Under the pieces are notes generated by a model. The model was not told the origin of the DNA. It saw nothing but the letters and a program-made list of their open reading frames with translations, and did not search any database. A stretch of DNA of 64,000 bases from assembly GCF_001021085.1 (NCBI RefSeq), contig NZ_CP004021.1:890001-954000 (forward strand), written 5' to 3'. The stretch comes from Candidatus Liberibacter africanus PTSAPSY (GTDB taxonomy: Bacteria > Pseudomonadota > Alphaproteobacteria > Rhizobiales > Rhizobiaceae). The position numbers and the translations under genes were made by a program. Numbering within the stretch: position 1 is the first letter of the stretch; every line of letters begins with the position of its first letter. This document shows positions 10,273 to 19,830 of the stretch, piece after piece.

Positions 10273-11223
10273 TTATTTTTTATTTTTTTTGCTTTGATCC
10301 ACTCTTTTTTGTCGCATGCGTACATTTATTACCATATTTTTCCCTGAAGTAACTGAAAATTCTCGTGAATAAATTCTTTCCTTGTTTCGTGCAACGACGA
10401 CATAATCCCCTTCTGATAGAATCATAGAAGGAGAAGCGTTGGAGCTTTCTCCAATTGTATCTCCGCTTGCTGTTAATATTGACCATGCAGTATCAGCAAT
10501 AGCTTCTCCTCCTACTTCTGATACGAGTTTAAATGTTATTTTAGCAGCTCTATTTTCAATAATAACATCAATTACTTTTCCAGGTTCTACTTTAATAATT
10601 GTGCTAACTATTGCGTTATATTTTCCGTAATGAGAAGTAATTTGATAGTTGTTTGTTTCTAAGCGTATCAGTGTTCCAGAGTTTACTTTATCAGTAATCA
10701 TCAATGGTTTGTTATTAGAATGTGAATAAATAGAAAACGTAAGTTCATCGTCTACAATTGGTAAGCCTGGTTTGTATATGCTATGTAAACGTATTCCTCC
10801 TGCATTGAATATGAATACTTGTTTTTGCTGTTTTTCTTTTGGACTAATGGTTATTTTTTTAACGACTCCAACGTGACCAAAAGAAGCGCTAATTAAATAC
10901 TCTCCTGGGAAAAGGTCAAGGGATATTTTGCCACCGATAATTTTTTTGATCATTGTTAAAGTATTTTTTTTATTCGGAATAGCATCAAATACATGCCAAG
11001 AGATTCCACTGTTTATCGACGGACTATTATCAGTTAATCTTGCTTCACAGGTTATTTTTTGTGCATCGACTATTCGTTTTCCTTTTCCCTGTGATATATC
11101 GCTAGGTGATATAGATTGTGCATGCGCATCACTAGAATTTTCTGCGTGGGCATCATGTGATAAGAAAACGATTGTGCTAACAACCATGCTGATAAGATAA
11201 TAAGGAAATTTATATGACTTCAT
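10273..11223 (-). CDS. Secreted protein of unknown function with repeated beta-sandwich-like segments
   Basis: 316 residues. The N-terminus is a clear signal peptide (residues 1-27, hydrophobic core followed by DAHA, AxA-type cleavage), so it should be periplasmic or exported. The mature part contains similar modules of about 80-90 residues, each with a pattern such as LFPGEYLISASFG, RLETNNYQITSHYG and LSEGDYVVVARNKE. These look like repeated Ig-like or carboxypeptidase-regulatory-type strands in which a 'G-x-Y' turn precedes a hydrophobic strand. The C-terminus is basic (KKNKK). I cannot name the family or role. It is monocistronic; the 200-base spacer to fumC shows nothing notable. Confidence 0.75.
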   Translation of the reverse strand: MKSYKFPYYLISMVVSTIVFLSHDAHAENSSDAHAQSISPSDISQGKGKRIVDAQKITCEARLTDNSPSINSGISWHVFDAIPNKKNTLTMIKKIIGGKISLDLFPGEYLISASFGHVGVVKKITISPKEKQQKQVFIFNAGGIRLHSIYKPGLPIVDDELTFSIYSHSNNKPLMITDKVNSGTLIRLETNNYQITSHYGKYNAIVSTIIKVEPGKVIDVIIENRAAKITFKLVSEVGGEAIADTAWSILTASGDTIGESSNASPSMILSEGDYVVVARNKERIYSREFSVTSGKNMVINVRMRQKRVDQSKKNKK

Positions 11224-11716
11224 TATGGTTTTAATTGGTTTCTAATTAGGCGGTTTTATGAAAAAATTTCTTGTTCAAACTAATATTCTCTTATCCGAGA
11301 AAATGACGTTCTGAGTCATCTATACATTCAGTAAAAAATATATTATTTTGCATCATTATATGGTTACGAGGTTGATATTTCTATAGGGTAATATTTATTA
11401 TTTTTTTGAATGAAAATAAATATAAAAATTTATTTTCCATGTGATTAAATGTTTTTTGTTATTATTATGTGTTTTTAAATGAGGATATAGTATTTTTTTA
11501 GAAAGTATTCTTCATGCGCGGTATCCTTTGAAAAAAAGTATTATGGTTTAGGAAGGTATGTTACTTATGTGTTTTCATTATTATATTGGTGAATACATAA
11601 TTCTTTCGGCATGTTGATTATAGTATCTGTTTTTGATAATTTTATACGGGTGTTTTTAGAGTGGATTTTTATTATAGCATATCTTCTATGGTGATTGATA
11701 TTGTCAGGTCAAAAAG
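11224..11716. other. Spacer between the secreted-protein gene and the small membrane protein
   Basis: About 490 bases, AT-rich, stops in every frame. It separates divergent genes and so must hold both promoters, but I could not pick a convincing -35/-10 pair. Confidence 0.4.
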
Positions 11717-11983
11717 ATGAATATATTTGATTCTCGTGCAATTTGTGGTGATTTTCCAGTAAGTATTTTTTTTATTTTTGTAGTGCTTTATACTATTGTT
11801 TGTGCGTCTATTATCGGAACTTGGAAATACGGCGTATATAAACGTCCCGCACTAGATATGATCGCTTCCATGATTTGTGGATTGCTAATGTCCCTTTTGA
11901 TTATCCTATCTTTTATGATCATGCGCGACAGAAAATTGCCTGCACATACAAAATCTCTTATGCACAAAGAAGAAGAACACTAA
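11717..11983 (+). CDS. Small two-helix membrane protein, unknown function
   Basis: 88 residues with two hydrophobic stretches (about 15-37 and 50-70) separated by a short basic loop (GTWKYGVYKRP), and a charged C-terminus (HKEEEH). The ATG is preceded by AGGTCA, a modest binding site. Amino-acid composition and codon use look like real coding sequence rather than the F/I/Y-rich translations of nearby spacer DNA. No family is recognised and it has no operon partner. It could still be a chance frame. Confidence 0.5.
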   Translation: MNIFDSRAICGDFPVSIFFIFVVLYTIVCASIIGTWKYGVYKRPALDMIASMICGLLMSLLIILSFMIMRDRKLPAHTKSLMHKEEEH

Positions 11984-12156
11984 TTTTAATTGTTAGATAA
12001 GAACAGAAAATAGAAAAGAGACATATGAATGTCTAAATAAAAAACAAATCCTCTTGTAAAACAAGTTGAACAAGATTCTACTATAAAAAAATACCTAATA
12101 CAACGATACTAAAATACGTTGTGAGAAACAGTTTACACATTACGGAAGAAACGATC

Positions 12157-12282
12157 TCATCCCTGTCTAACTTTAAAACGAGGATTAAGCTTGTTTATGA
12201 TGTAAATCTTATTTTTACGACGTACAACTTTATTTGCACGATGACGCAATTTAAGCACTCGAAGGGAACTTCTGATCTTCAC
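12157..12282 (-). CDS. rpmJ: 50S ribosomal protein L36 (GTG start)
   Basis: A 41-residue protein read on the minus strand from GTG at 12282 to TGA at 12157-12159. Its body ([20 protein letters not shown], then [11 protein letters not shown]) matches the zinc-free, longer form of L36 found in alphaproteobacteria. TGGAG at 12295-12291 gives a proper binding site eight bases before GTG. An in-frame ATG six codons upstream has no binding site, so I prefer GTG. L36 binds 23S rRNA in the large subunit. The gene is easily missed because of its length and start codon, and because a spurious plus-strand frame covers it. Confidence 0.9.
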   Translation of the reverse strand: MKIRSSLRVLKLRHRANKVVRRKNKIYIINKLNPRFKVRQG

Positions 12283-12378
12283 AATTGGCACTCCAGACAT
12301 AAATAACAGATGGAGATACGTCTATCGTTTTTTTGTTTTTAAGTCAATACTTTCATCAAAATATGTTATTCGTTTTTG

Positions 12379-13464
12379 TTATGATAATAGAAAGTTTGAG
12401 ACCGTATGTTTTGGATATATTTGTGTTACATGTCCCATTTTTCTTCCGGGAAGAGTTTTTGATTTTCCATAAATATGTACAAGACTAGAATTGCAGTTAA
12501 GCCATTTTTCATATTGCTCAATATCAGATCCGATAAGGTTATGCATCACGCAATTTGAATGTCTATCCGGATTGCCGAGAGGAAGATTGGTAATGCTGCG
12601 AATATGCTGTTCAAATTGTGAAGTAGTGCAACATGCTTCTGTCCAATGTCCCGAATTATGGACGCGAGGAGCCATTTCATTAGCAATAACTTTGCCATCT
12701 TCTGTGACAAAGAATTCTATACAAAGGATGCCAACATAATTTAGCTTTGTTAAAACTTTTTTCATTGCGCTGTATGCTAAGAAAGATGTTTTTTTGCTAA
12801 TGGGAGAGGGTACTCTGGATTGGTGTAGTATGCCATCAATATGTGTATTTTGTATAGGGTCGTAGAAGCATATAGATCCATTTAATGCGCGGGCTGCAAT
12901 AATTGATATTTCACAACTAAATGTTGCAAATCTTTCAAATATTAAAGGTACATTACCAAGAGAAGCGTATAGGTTTTTTGTAGAATCGTTTTCATTGTAG
13001 ATTTGTTGCCCTTTGCCGTCATATCCCATGCGGCGCGTTTTCAATATGCCTTTTCCTTGAAATGCATTAAGAGTCTTTGTGAGAGATTCCTGTGAACTAA
13101 TTTCGTAAAAATCTACTGTGGGAATTCCGGATTCTTGAAAAAATTGCTTTTCATACAAACGATCTTGAGAAATTTCAATTGCTTTAGAAGATGGGTATAT
13201 TGGGAGAAGTGTAGAGAGATATGAGATTGATTTCGCAGGAATGTTTTCAGATTCATATGTTGCATAATCACAGAGGTTAGCAAATGTATTCAAGGCTTGG
13301 ATGTCGTCATGTTGTGCGACGATTTGCCGAGTGGAAACTTGATTTGCAGGACAGTCAGCATTGGGATCTAAAATAACAATGCTAAATCCTAAGCGGGCAG
13401 CAGCCATAGAGAGCATTCGCGCTAATTGTCCCCCTCCAATAATGCCGATTGTTCTTTGATTCAT
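12379..13464 (-). CDS. purK: 5-(carboxyamino)imidazole ribonucleotide synthase
   Basis: A 361-residue ATP-grasp enzyme that carboxylates AIR with ATP and bicarbonate to N5-CAIR in purine synthesis. It starts with the dinucleotide-fold-like [17 protein letters not shown] and keeps the PurK blocks [20 protein letters not shown] and [14 protein letters not shown]. The length is normal. Its ATG overlaps the purE stop by four bases (ATGA), so the two are translationally coupled and catalyse consecutive steps. Confidence 0.97.
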   Translation of the reverse strand: MNQRTIGIIGGGQLARMLSMAAARLGFSIVILDPNADCPANQVSTRQIVAQHDDIQALNTFANLCDYATYESENIPAKSISYLSTLLPIYPSSKAIEISQDRLYEKQFFQESGIPTVDFYEISSQESLTKTLNAFQGKGILKTRRMGYDGKGQQIYNENDSTKNLYASLGNVPLIFERFATFSCEISIIAARALNGSICFYDPIQNTHIDGILHQSRVPSPISKKTSFLAYSAMKKVLTKLNYVGILCIEFFVTEDGKVIANEMAPRVHNSGHWTEACCTTSQFEQHIRSITNLPLGNPDRHSNCVMHNLIGSDIEQYEKWLNCNSSLVHIYGKSKTLPGRKMGHVTQIYPKHTVSNFLLS

Positions 13465-13961
13465 GCTGAAATGTCCTTTGGATATTCAGAAACTGATTTC
13501 GTTTGTTGAGCACGCCAATCATTTAAACGTTCAGTCAGCTCTTCATCATTAAGTGCAAGAATTGCTATTGCCAGTAAAGCTGCATTGATTGCCCCAGGAT
13601 GCCCAATAGCCATGGTGCCGACAGGCACTCCTGCAGGCATTTGAACAATTGATAGAAGACTGTCTATTCCGCCAAGTGCTTGTGATATGATTGGAACTCC
13701 TAAAACTGGAAGAGATGTCATAGATGCAATCATTCCAGGTAGATGTGCCGCTCCACCAGCTCCGGCAATCACTAATTTAAATCCTTCGAAATGGGCGTTT
13801 TTAGCAAATTCTACCAATCGATCGGGAGTGCGGTGTGCAGAAATAATGCGTGATTCATAATCAATGCCTAACGTGTCTAACATGTCGGCTGCATATTTCA
13901 TGATTTTCCAATCAGATTGACTTCCCATGATAATGGCAATAGGTGGGGCTATTATATTCAT
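13461..13961 (-). CDS. purE: N5-carboxyaminoimidazole ribonucleotide mutase
   Basis: A 166-residue class I PurE that converts N5-CAIR (from PurK) to CAIR. The active-site blocks [16 protein letters not shown] and [12 protein letters not shown] are intact. It is the first gene of the purE-purK pair, overlapping purK by four bases. The ATG at 13961 is preceded by AAGGAAC. Retention of this pair shows that part of de novo purine synthesis is kept. Confidence 0.98.
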   Translation of the reverse strand: MNIIAPPIAIIMGSQSDWKIMKYAADMLDTLGIDYESRIISAHRTPDRLVEFAKNAHFEGFKLVIAGAGGAAHLPGMIASMTSLPVLGVPIISQALGGIDSLLSIVQMPAGVPVGTMAIGHPGAINAALLAIAILALNDEELTERLNDWRAQQTKSVSEYPKDISA

Positions 13962-14655
13962 AACTTGTTCCTTTATGCATGATGTTGTCAGGAATAACTT
14001 TCTTTGGGAACAAGTATGGGATACGTTTCATTGATAATTAAAGGTGTATGATTCATTTTGAAATCCTGGTTTTTTGTATTTTAGTAAAGAATATCTTCTA
14101 TTCCATGTCTTTGAACATATGGATTTTTCGTATAATAATTGATGATATTAAAGTTACTTTATTGTGAAATTGAATACTTTGTGGCTCAAGATGTTTTGAA
14201 AATTTTGAATGTTTATGAATCTCAAACTTGTTCCTTTATAGATGGCACGACTTTTAATTACACTTCTGTTTTTGCGATAATTTTCAAAGAGATGTTGGTG
14301 TTGATTCAGTATCCTACTATGCTTGTTTGAAAGCTATTATGAAATCAAGTTTATTGATTATTGTCAATCACCCTTTTTTATTCGGTGACGATTCCTTTTA
14401 TTTTAGTGATGTTAGAATAGTATGACATAATATGATAAATATAAATATTTATCCTTTTTTTATTCATTTAATATCCATCCATACGTTTTGCGTTGATAAG
14501 ATGTTTTTATAATGAAGATGTTGGTAAGTCGTTGACTTTATTTATAGAAAAGATACGATAACCCCTCTGATGGTTTAGATTATCTCGAATACAAGTGCAT
14601 TTTCAGTTGTCTACGCTTGTTTTTTAAATTAATTACACAGAAAAGAGATCCTCAT
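13962..14655. other. Spacer between purE and the inositol-monophosphatase-like gene
   Basis: About 690 AT-rich bases between divergent genes. A 63-codon frame at 14139 has no binding site and spacer-like composition. I see no RNA gene or strong hairpin. Confidence 0.45.
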
Positions 14656-15438
14656 ATGTCGTATTCCGCCCTTCTTAATGTTATGGTAAGCGCCGTTTTA
14701 AAGGCTGGGAAATTACTATCACGCGATTTTGGTGAAGTTCAAAATTTGCAAGCTTCTTTAAAAGGTCCGCATGATTTTGTGACGAGATCTCGTTTAAAAT
14801 GTCAAGAAATTATTTATCAGGAATTACTATGTGCTCGTCCTAAGTATGGTTTTTATAGTGGGGGGAAAGTATGTGATGGAGAGGATAATACTGCACGCTG
14901 GATTGTTGATCCGTTGAATGGTTTTACAAATTTTTTATATGCCATCCCACATTTCTGTGTTTCCATTGCTCTAGAGCGTAATCAAGAAATAGTCGCTAGC
15001 GTTGTTTTTAATCCCATTACAGATGAATTGTTCACAGCTGAACGTGGTGCTGGATCTTTTTTAAATGATCGTCGTATACGAGTTTCTTCTCGTAAAAACT
15101 TACCTCAGTCTATTGTTTGTTATAGCAGTTTACGTGTCGATGAAAAGCAAACAAGTGATTATTTCACACAATTATACCGTATTATGAATTATGTAGTCGG
15201 AACTCGTAGTTTTGGATCAGAAGCTCTTGACCTATCCTATATTGCTGCAGGTCGATTTGATGGTTTTTGGGGATATGGGCTTCCGATATGGTGTATTTCA
15301 GCTGGATTGCTTATTGTTCGCGAATCAGGGGGTTTTTCAACTGGTTTGTTAGGAGAAAATGTGGTCGCTAAAACCAAAGGTGTTGTTAGTGGTAATATGC
15401 ATGTCCATAAAAAACTTTTGGATATCCTGAAATCCTAG
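14656..15438 (+). CDS. Inositol-monophosphatase-family protein, probably catalytically inactive
   Basis: 260 residues from the ATG at 14656; an in-frame TTG 13 codons upstream is less likely. The fold is that of SuhB/IMPase: WIVDPLNGFTNFLYAIPHF (82-100), then RGAGSFLNDRRI and the C-terminal GLLIVRESGG. Several metal-binding or catalytic residues are changed. The usual Glu-Glu before the metal site is Gly69-Gly70, the second Asp of DPLDG is Asn88, the following Thr is Phe90, the Asp of the C-terminal WD motif is Cys213, and the early VTxxD lacks its Asp. Only Asp85 remains. IMPases hydrolyse sugar phosphates with two or three Mg2+, so phosphatase activity is unlikely. SuhB also has RNA-polymerase-binding roles that might not need catalysis. 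Monocistronic. Confidence 0.8.
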   Translation: MSYSALLNVMVSAVLKAGKLLSRDFGEVQNLQASLKGPHDFVTRSRLKCQEIIYQELLCARPKYGFYSGGKVCDGEDNTARWIVDPLNGFTNFLYAIPHFCVSIALERNQEIVASVVFNPITDELFTAERGAGSFLNDRRIRVSSRKNLPQSIVCYSSLRVDEKQTSDYFTQLYRIMNYVVGTRSFGSEALDLSYIAAGRFDGFWGYGLPIWCISAGLLIVRESGGFSTGLLGENVVAKTKGVVSGNMHVHKKLLDILKS

Positions 15439-16061
15439 ATTTTAATGGCAAAATTTATATTATTTTGCCATGTTGATGGTGATATACTTAATATTAACAC
15501 AACAGCTCTTAATAGTTCGGTTTTATCTAGAATATTGGGAGTGTGGATGATTAGGGCTGCTCCTGTCGTTATAAAATGCTATTATACTGTCTACAATTAA
15601 GCGCGATAGCGATAAGAGTGATGTATGGGATGGTTATATCTAGTTGGTAGCAAAAACAGCCGATACATCATATTCAATTGCAGGGATAATATTTTCTGAT
15701 TGAAAGTCAAGATTCAATAAAATTCAGGGGATTAATTTTGACTCTGATATATGACGTTTAATGATTTACATTGTTCATGAGGATGTTCCGGGAATAATGA
15801 GTTTTATTGGTAATGTTTTATGATAATCTAACATCAATTTCATCTTGGGACTAGTAAGTCGAAAAGAAAAAGATATGTTTTCCTTTGTATAGATGGGTTT
15901 ATTTCGGATTATGTTTTAGAAAAGTTATCGGGTAATATTGCGATTCGTTTTGTCAAACAATTTGAGTTTAATGTTGATTGATTTTCTATAAATATGCTAG
16001 ATAAGGTTATAATTATCGTACGCGATAAAAATTGGGATGGTTATAAACTTGGGACACGATA
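15439..16061. other. Spacer upstream of mnmA
   Basis: About 620 bases without a supported gene. A short inverted repeat (TGATGTAT near 15619 and ATACATCA near 15664) has no T-run. Nothing else stands out. Confidence 0.45.
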
Positions 16062-17240
16062 TTGAATAGCCTAGATTTGGATAAGAAGCCAAAATATGTG
16101 CGGGTTGTGGTGGCTATGTCCGGAGGAGTTGATTCTTCTGTTGTTGCCGCGCTTCTTAAGCGTGATGGATATAATGTGATTGGCGTTACCCTGCAACTAT
16201 ATAATGGAGGGGGGGGCTCTAAAAGAAAAGGTTCTTGTTGCGCTGGACAAGATATATATGATGCTCGTCGTGTTTGTGAATCCATTGATGTTCCACATTA
16301 TGTTTTTGACTACGAAGAGCGTTTTCACAATGCAGTTATTGTCCCTTTTGCTACTTCATATGCTGACGGAGAAACGCCTTTACCATGTGTGAGTTGTAAT
16401 CAAACTGTTAAATTTTCGGATCTTCTGTCTGTAACGCATCAATTAGGGGCAGATGTCTTGGCGACCGGTCATTATATACGCTCGCGTTTTCATGTTGGGA
16501 GTGATGGAAGGTCTCGTCGTATAATGTGTCGTCCAATAGATTCAGAGCGGGATCAAAGTTACTTCTTATTCGCTACTACTCAGCAACAGTTGCGTGATTT
16601 ACGTTTTCCTCTTGGGGATATGAAAAAGGAATCTGTAAGAGATTTAGCGCGAGAGATGGGTTTAGAAGTGGCAGATAAATCTGACAGTCAGGATATATGC
16701 TTTGTTCAAAAGGGAAAATATTTTGACATAGTTAAAAGAATCAATGCTGATATTCCTATGGAAGGGGATATTGTGCATTTAAATGGGCAGGTTTTAGGGC
16801 GCCACAATGGGATTATAAATTACACTATAGGACAAAGACGTGGTCTTGGTGTGGCAACGGGTGATCCTCTTTTTGTCGTTCATTTGGACAAACATAATTC
16901 CCGGGTTATTGTTGGTCCGAAAGAAGCCTTAGAAGTTCATCGTATTTATTTGCGTGAAATAAATTGGTTAGGGGATGGTTTGTTTGAAAATGTTGTTGTG
17001 GATGGATTTCAGTGCTTTGTTAAAATTCGGTCTTCGCAGGATCCAGGTGCCGCTTTTGTGAAAAAAGATGATAATGGAGTATACGTTGAGTTCGAAAAAA
17101 GTGAATTGGGTGTTGCGCCTGGTCAAGCATGCGTATTTTACACGACAGATTCAAATGAAGCCCGTGTTTTAGGTGGGGGAATTATTAGTCGTTCTAAGCG
17201 ATTAGATGAAGTAGAGGCGTCTTTGCTGTCTTTAGGATAA
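16062..17240 (+). CDS. mnmA: tRNA-specific 2-thiouridylase
   Basis: 392 residues. It thiolates U34 of tRNA-Lys, -Glu and -Gln using sulfur relayed from a cysteine desulfurase. The PP-loop SGGVDSSVV lies at about residues 21-29, the first catalytic Cys is in [12 protein letters not shown] and the second in [13 protein letters not shown]. The start is TTG at 16062: the resulting N-terminus MNSLDL agrees with rhizobial homologues, but no strong binding site is visible, so the start is only moderately certain. An extra [16 protein letters not shown] insertion after the first strand is usual for alphaproteobacterial MnmA. Confidence 0.97.
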   Translation: MNSLDLDKKPKYVRVVVAMSGGVDSSVVAALLKRDGYNVIGVTLQLYNGGGGSKRKGSCCAGQDIYDARRVCESIDVPHYVFDYEERFHNAVIVPFATSYADGETPLPCVSCNQTVKFSDLLSVTHQLGADVLATGHYIRSRFHVGSDGRSRRIMCRPIDSERDQSYFLFATTQQQLRDLRFPLGDMKKESVRDLAREMGLEVADKSDSQDICFVQKGKYFDIVKRINADIPMEGDIVHLNGQVLGRHNGIINYTIGQRRGLGVATGDPLFVVHLDKHNSRVIVGPKEALEVHRIYLREINWLGDGLFENVVVDGFQCFVKIRSSQDPGAAFVKKDDNGVYVEFEKSELGVAPGQACVFYTTDSNEARVLGGGIISRSKRLDEVEASLLSLG

Positions 17241-17447
17241 GGTTTTATTTAAAATAAAAGGTCAATTTTAGCTATAATAGTTTAATGTATAGTTCCATTA
17301 CGTAGATTGCTATAGCCTACGGGTCGATTGTAATCACCTAGTTTGCATTACTTGTGGTATCTAATTTACCACATATAGCTGGAGTAACCGTAGTAATATT
17401 TTATTATTTAATTAGCGTTAAAATACTTTAAAATGGCATAATTTAGA

Positions 17448-17556
17448 GATAAATAAAACAAACTTTTTGTTTATTGCCAAATAAATAGCCATGTAATTTG
17501 GCGCTACGTTTATTGTTAACCGGCCGCTCTTCATACCGTTCGAAGCACAATAATTT
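17448..17556 (-). ncRNA. Candidate small RNA (low confidence)
   Basis: On the minus strand a promoter-like pair, TTGCTT (17592-17587) and TATACT (17568-17563) spaced by 18 bases, precedes a GC-richer segment with CGGCCG, unusual in this spacer. About 100 bases downstream, AAACAAA and TTTGTTT form a 7-base stem (17456-17472) followed by a T-rich tail. A 72-codon frame across the region starts before this promoter and has poor composition. Promoter, GC island and terminator-like end together suggest a transcript, but no known RNA family is recognised. Confidence 0.22.
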
Positions 17557-17827
17557 TTTTTCAGTATAAGGATTGTAAAAAATATCAAGCAAGGGTTAGG
17601 GTTATAGTATAAATATTGTAAGATGATTGTGAACAATATTTTAAAACTGCATGGGTTTCGTTAGGAATATAAAATTCTAGAAATAGCTTAAAAAAATGAT
17701 TAATCTGCAGGTTTATAAAATGCATAAATTTTCTTAAATTACAATAAGATGTTGTTTTTATTTTATAATATCTTGTCTAATATGTGATGCTTAATTAAAC
17801 ATAAAAATAGGGTGTGTTTTAATTATC

Positions 17828-17856
17828 TTGAAACTCGGGATAGATATATATATACA
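17828..17856 (+). promoter_or_regulatory. Probable promoter for tRNA-Met (and tuf)
   Basis: TTGAAA (17828-17833) and TATACA (17851-17856) are separated by 17 bases, close to the sigma-70 consensus. It faces tRNA-Met, about 120 bases downstream, and would place the tandem repeat in the pre-tRNA leader. Confidence 0.4.
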
Positions 17857-17913
17857 GAATATTGCTGTTTATCATATTGATTAGATTTTTGTTTCTTGGT
17901 AAAAGAGTGTAAT

Positions 17914-17972
17914 AAGTGTATAAGTGTATAAGTGTATAAGTGTATAAGTGGAATAAGTGGAATAAGTGGAAA
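17914..17972 (+). repeat. Short tandem repeat (8-mer x4, then 9-mer x3)
   Basis: Four perfect copies of AAGTGTAT (17914-17945) run into two copies of AAGTGGAAT (17946-17963) and a third variant AAGTGGAAA (17964-17972). The array ends 11 bases before tRNA-Met. Such arrays change length by slippage and are used for strain typing. Confidence 0.9.
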
Positions 17973-17983
17973 CAAGAAGTATT

Positions 17984-18060
17984 GGCGAAGTAGCTCAGTT
18001 GGTTAGAGCAGAGGAATCATAATCCTTGTGTCGGGGGTTCAAGTCCCTTCTTCGCCACCA
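17984..18060 (+). tRNA. tRNA-Met (CAT), elongator type
   Basis: A 77-base cloverleaf: acceptor GGCGAAG paired with CTTCGCC, D-arm TAGCTCAGTTGGTTAGAGC, anticodon CAT (18018-18020), T-arm GGGGGTTCAAGTCCC and encoded CCA. It lacks the CGCGGGG start of initiator tRNA, and the body resembles rhizobial elongator tRNA-Met. A tRNA-Ile with a CAT anticodon later modified to lysidine is the alternative. Confidence 0.92.
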
Positions 18061-18224
18061 TTATCTTTTTATGGTAGTTTATTTCTGAGTATTCGCGTGG
18101 GATTCGTTTGTCTATTTTTGATTTTTATAATTGAAATGATTTGTGAATTCTATTAGTTTAGTAATGTCTTGTTTTGTGGCTTTATATTTATTGAAGATGT
18201 GTTGAAATAAAGGGAATTTGTTTG

Positions 18225-19406
18225 ATGTCAGATAAACATTTTGTTCGAGACAAAGAGAGTCTTGGTCTTAGTACTATAGGTCACGTTGATCATGGTAAGA
18301 CGACGCTAACCGCGGCTATTACGAAGTACTATAGTGATGAGAAGAAGGGCTACGGCGATATTGACAGTGCGCCGGAAGAGCGGGTTCGAGGCATTACTAT
18401 TTCTACTGCGCATGTACACTATAGGACTGAGAATCGTTTTTATAGCCACATTGATTGTCCTGGACACGCTGATTATGTGAAGAATATGATTACTGGTGCG
18501 GCGCAAGCTGATGGTGCTATTCTTGTATGTTCTGCAGATGACGGTCCTATGCCTCAGACGAAGGAGCATATTCTTTTAGCTCGTCAGATAGGTATTTCAT
18601 CTTTGGTTGTTTATCTGAATAAGATCGATGTGATTAGGGATGAGGAGTTATTGGAGCTTGTTGAAGACGAGATTCGTACTCTTTTAAAATGCCATGGTTA
18701 TCCTGGTGACGAAGTGCCTATTATTAGGGGTTCTGCTGACTGTGCGTTGCAGGGTAAGGAGAAAGATATGGGGGAAGATTCTATTCATGCTTTGATGCAG
18801 GCGATTGATTCTTATATTCCTACCCCATCTCGTTCTTTAGACAGTCCTTTTTTGATGCATATAGAGAGTTCTTGTACGGTTGAAGGTCGCGGTACTGTTG
18901 TGACTGGTCGAGTTAAGCGTGGTCAGCTTACAGCAGGGAGTGATGTTGAAATACTTGGTATGGGTGGCAAAAACCTTAAGGTCAAGTGTACAGACATAGA
19001 AATGTTTCGTCGCAAACTAGACAAAGCTATAGCTGGAGATAATGTTGGCTTGCTTCTTCGAGGAGTGAATAGAGCGGATGTTCCTAGGGGTAGGGTTGTT
19101 TGTGCTCCTGGTTCTATTAAAGATTATCGTAAGTTTATGGCCAATGTTTATGTGTTGACGAAAGAAGAAGGTGGTCGTCATACAGGTTTTTTAAATAATT
19201 ATCGTCCTCAGTTTTTCATGGATACAGCTGACGTTACTGGTAAAGTAACTCTTCCTTCTGATGTGAAAGCTGTGATGCCTGGAGATAGGGTTGATTTAGA
19301 GATAGAGCTTATCAGTCCGATTGCGATGGAAAAAGACCAACGTTTTTCTATTCGTGAAGGAGGGAAGACCATAGGTGCTGGGATGATTACTAAAATCATA
19401 GAATAG
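18225..19406 (+). CDS. tuf: Elongation factor Tu
   Basis: 393 residues from ATG 18225 (an adjacent TTG at 18222 is less likely). G-domain motifs are intact: GHVDHGKT (19-26), RGITIS, DCPGH and NKID. Domains 2 and 3 follow, ending [17 protein letters not shown]-Tu delivers aminoacyl-tRNA to the ribosome. The segment before the P-loop (SLGLSTIGH instead of the near-universal VNIGTIGH) and the one after the effector region (HVHYRTENR for HVEYET) are unusual for so conserved a protein. It heads the tuf, tRNA-Trp, secE, nusG, rplKAJL, rpoBC cluster. Confidence 0.97.
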   Translation: MSDKHFVRDKESLGLSTIGHVDHGKTTLTAAITKYYSDEKKGYGDIDSAPEERVRGITISTAHVHYRTENRFYSHIDCPGHADYVKNMITGAAQADGAILVCSADDGPMPQTKEHILLARQIGISSLVVYLNKIDVIRDEELLELVEDEIRTLLKCHGYPGDEVPIIRGSADCALQGKEKDMGEDSIHALMQAIDSYIPTPSRSLDSPFLMHIESSCTVEGRGTVVTGRVKRGQLTAGSDVEILGMGGKNLKVKCTDIEMFRRKLDKAIAGDNVGLLLRGVNRADVPRGRVVCAPGSIKDYRKFMANVYVLTKEEGGRHTGFLNNYRPQFFMDTADVTGKVTLPSDVKAVMPGDRVDLEIELISPIAMEKDQRFSIREGGKTIGAGMITKIIE

Positions 19407-19442
19407 CATGATATGATCGTGTGAATGAGAAGAAGTGTCTTT

Positions 19443-19518
<76 letters not shown>

Positions 19519-19626
19519 AAAATTATTTGTGACAATGGTTTTTGTTGTTTTTTTGGATCTTTGGCGTTTTCCTCTTGCTTTATATGTTGAGTCATGTTCT
19601 AAAGATTATAAAGCGTTGTTCTTGGG

Positions 19627-19830
19627 GTGAGAGTTGATAAATTGGGTGTTTTAAGTTTTTTCAAACAAGTTAAGGATGAGTATAAGAAGATATTTTGGCC
19701 ATCTCGCAATGAGGTTTTGGTTTCAGTTATCGTGGTGATAATTATGATATCTATGTCTTCGGCGTTTTTTTTTGTGGTTGATTATTTAATAGGGTGGTTT
19801 ATGCATTCTCTTTTGGGCGTTGGTGAGTAA
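19627..19830 (+). CDS. secE: Preprotein translocase subunit SecE
   Basis: 67 residues. The conserved cytoplasmic motif FFKQVKDEYKKIFWPSRNEV precedes a single membrane helix (about residues 32-57). SecE clamps SecY in the SecYEG channel. The listed start is GTG at 19627; an in-frame TTG at 19642 has GGTGAG about ten bases upstream and is an equally good candidate. The nusG start follows immediately, indicating coupled translation. Confidence 0.95.
   Translation: MRVDKLGVLSFFKQVKDEYKKIFWPSRNEVLVSVIVVIIMISMSSAFFFVVDYLIGWFMHSLLGVGE

Larger units (their letters stand above)
17241..17983. other. Spacer between mnmA and tRNA-Met, with candidate RNA, promoter and tandem repeat
   Basis: About 740 bases without a protein gene. 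It contains a possible minus-strand small RNA (17448-17556), a plus-strand promoter (17828-17856) and an 8/9-base tandem repeat (17914-17972), each listed separately. A GC-richer island at 17500-17550 stands out against AT-rich surroundings. Confidence 0.5.

Noticed and set aside
12121..12306. 61-codon plus-strand frame
   Set aside because: Opposite strand of rpmJ, which is clearly homologous to L36.
14139..14330. 63-codon plus-strand frame
   Set aside because: No binding site, spacer-like composition, no recognisable motif.
17243..17259. TTTTATTT/AAATAAAA palindrome after mnmA
   Set aside because: All A-T, no loop to speak of and no T-run, so not a convincing terminator.
17418..17636. 72-codon minus-strand frame (MFTIILQYLYY...)
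   Set aside because: Low-complexity hydrophobic start; it begins upstream of a promoter-like element, so a transcript would not contain its start. Some segments look peptide-like but no family fits.
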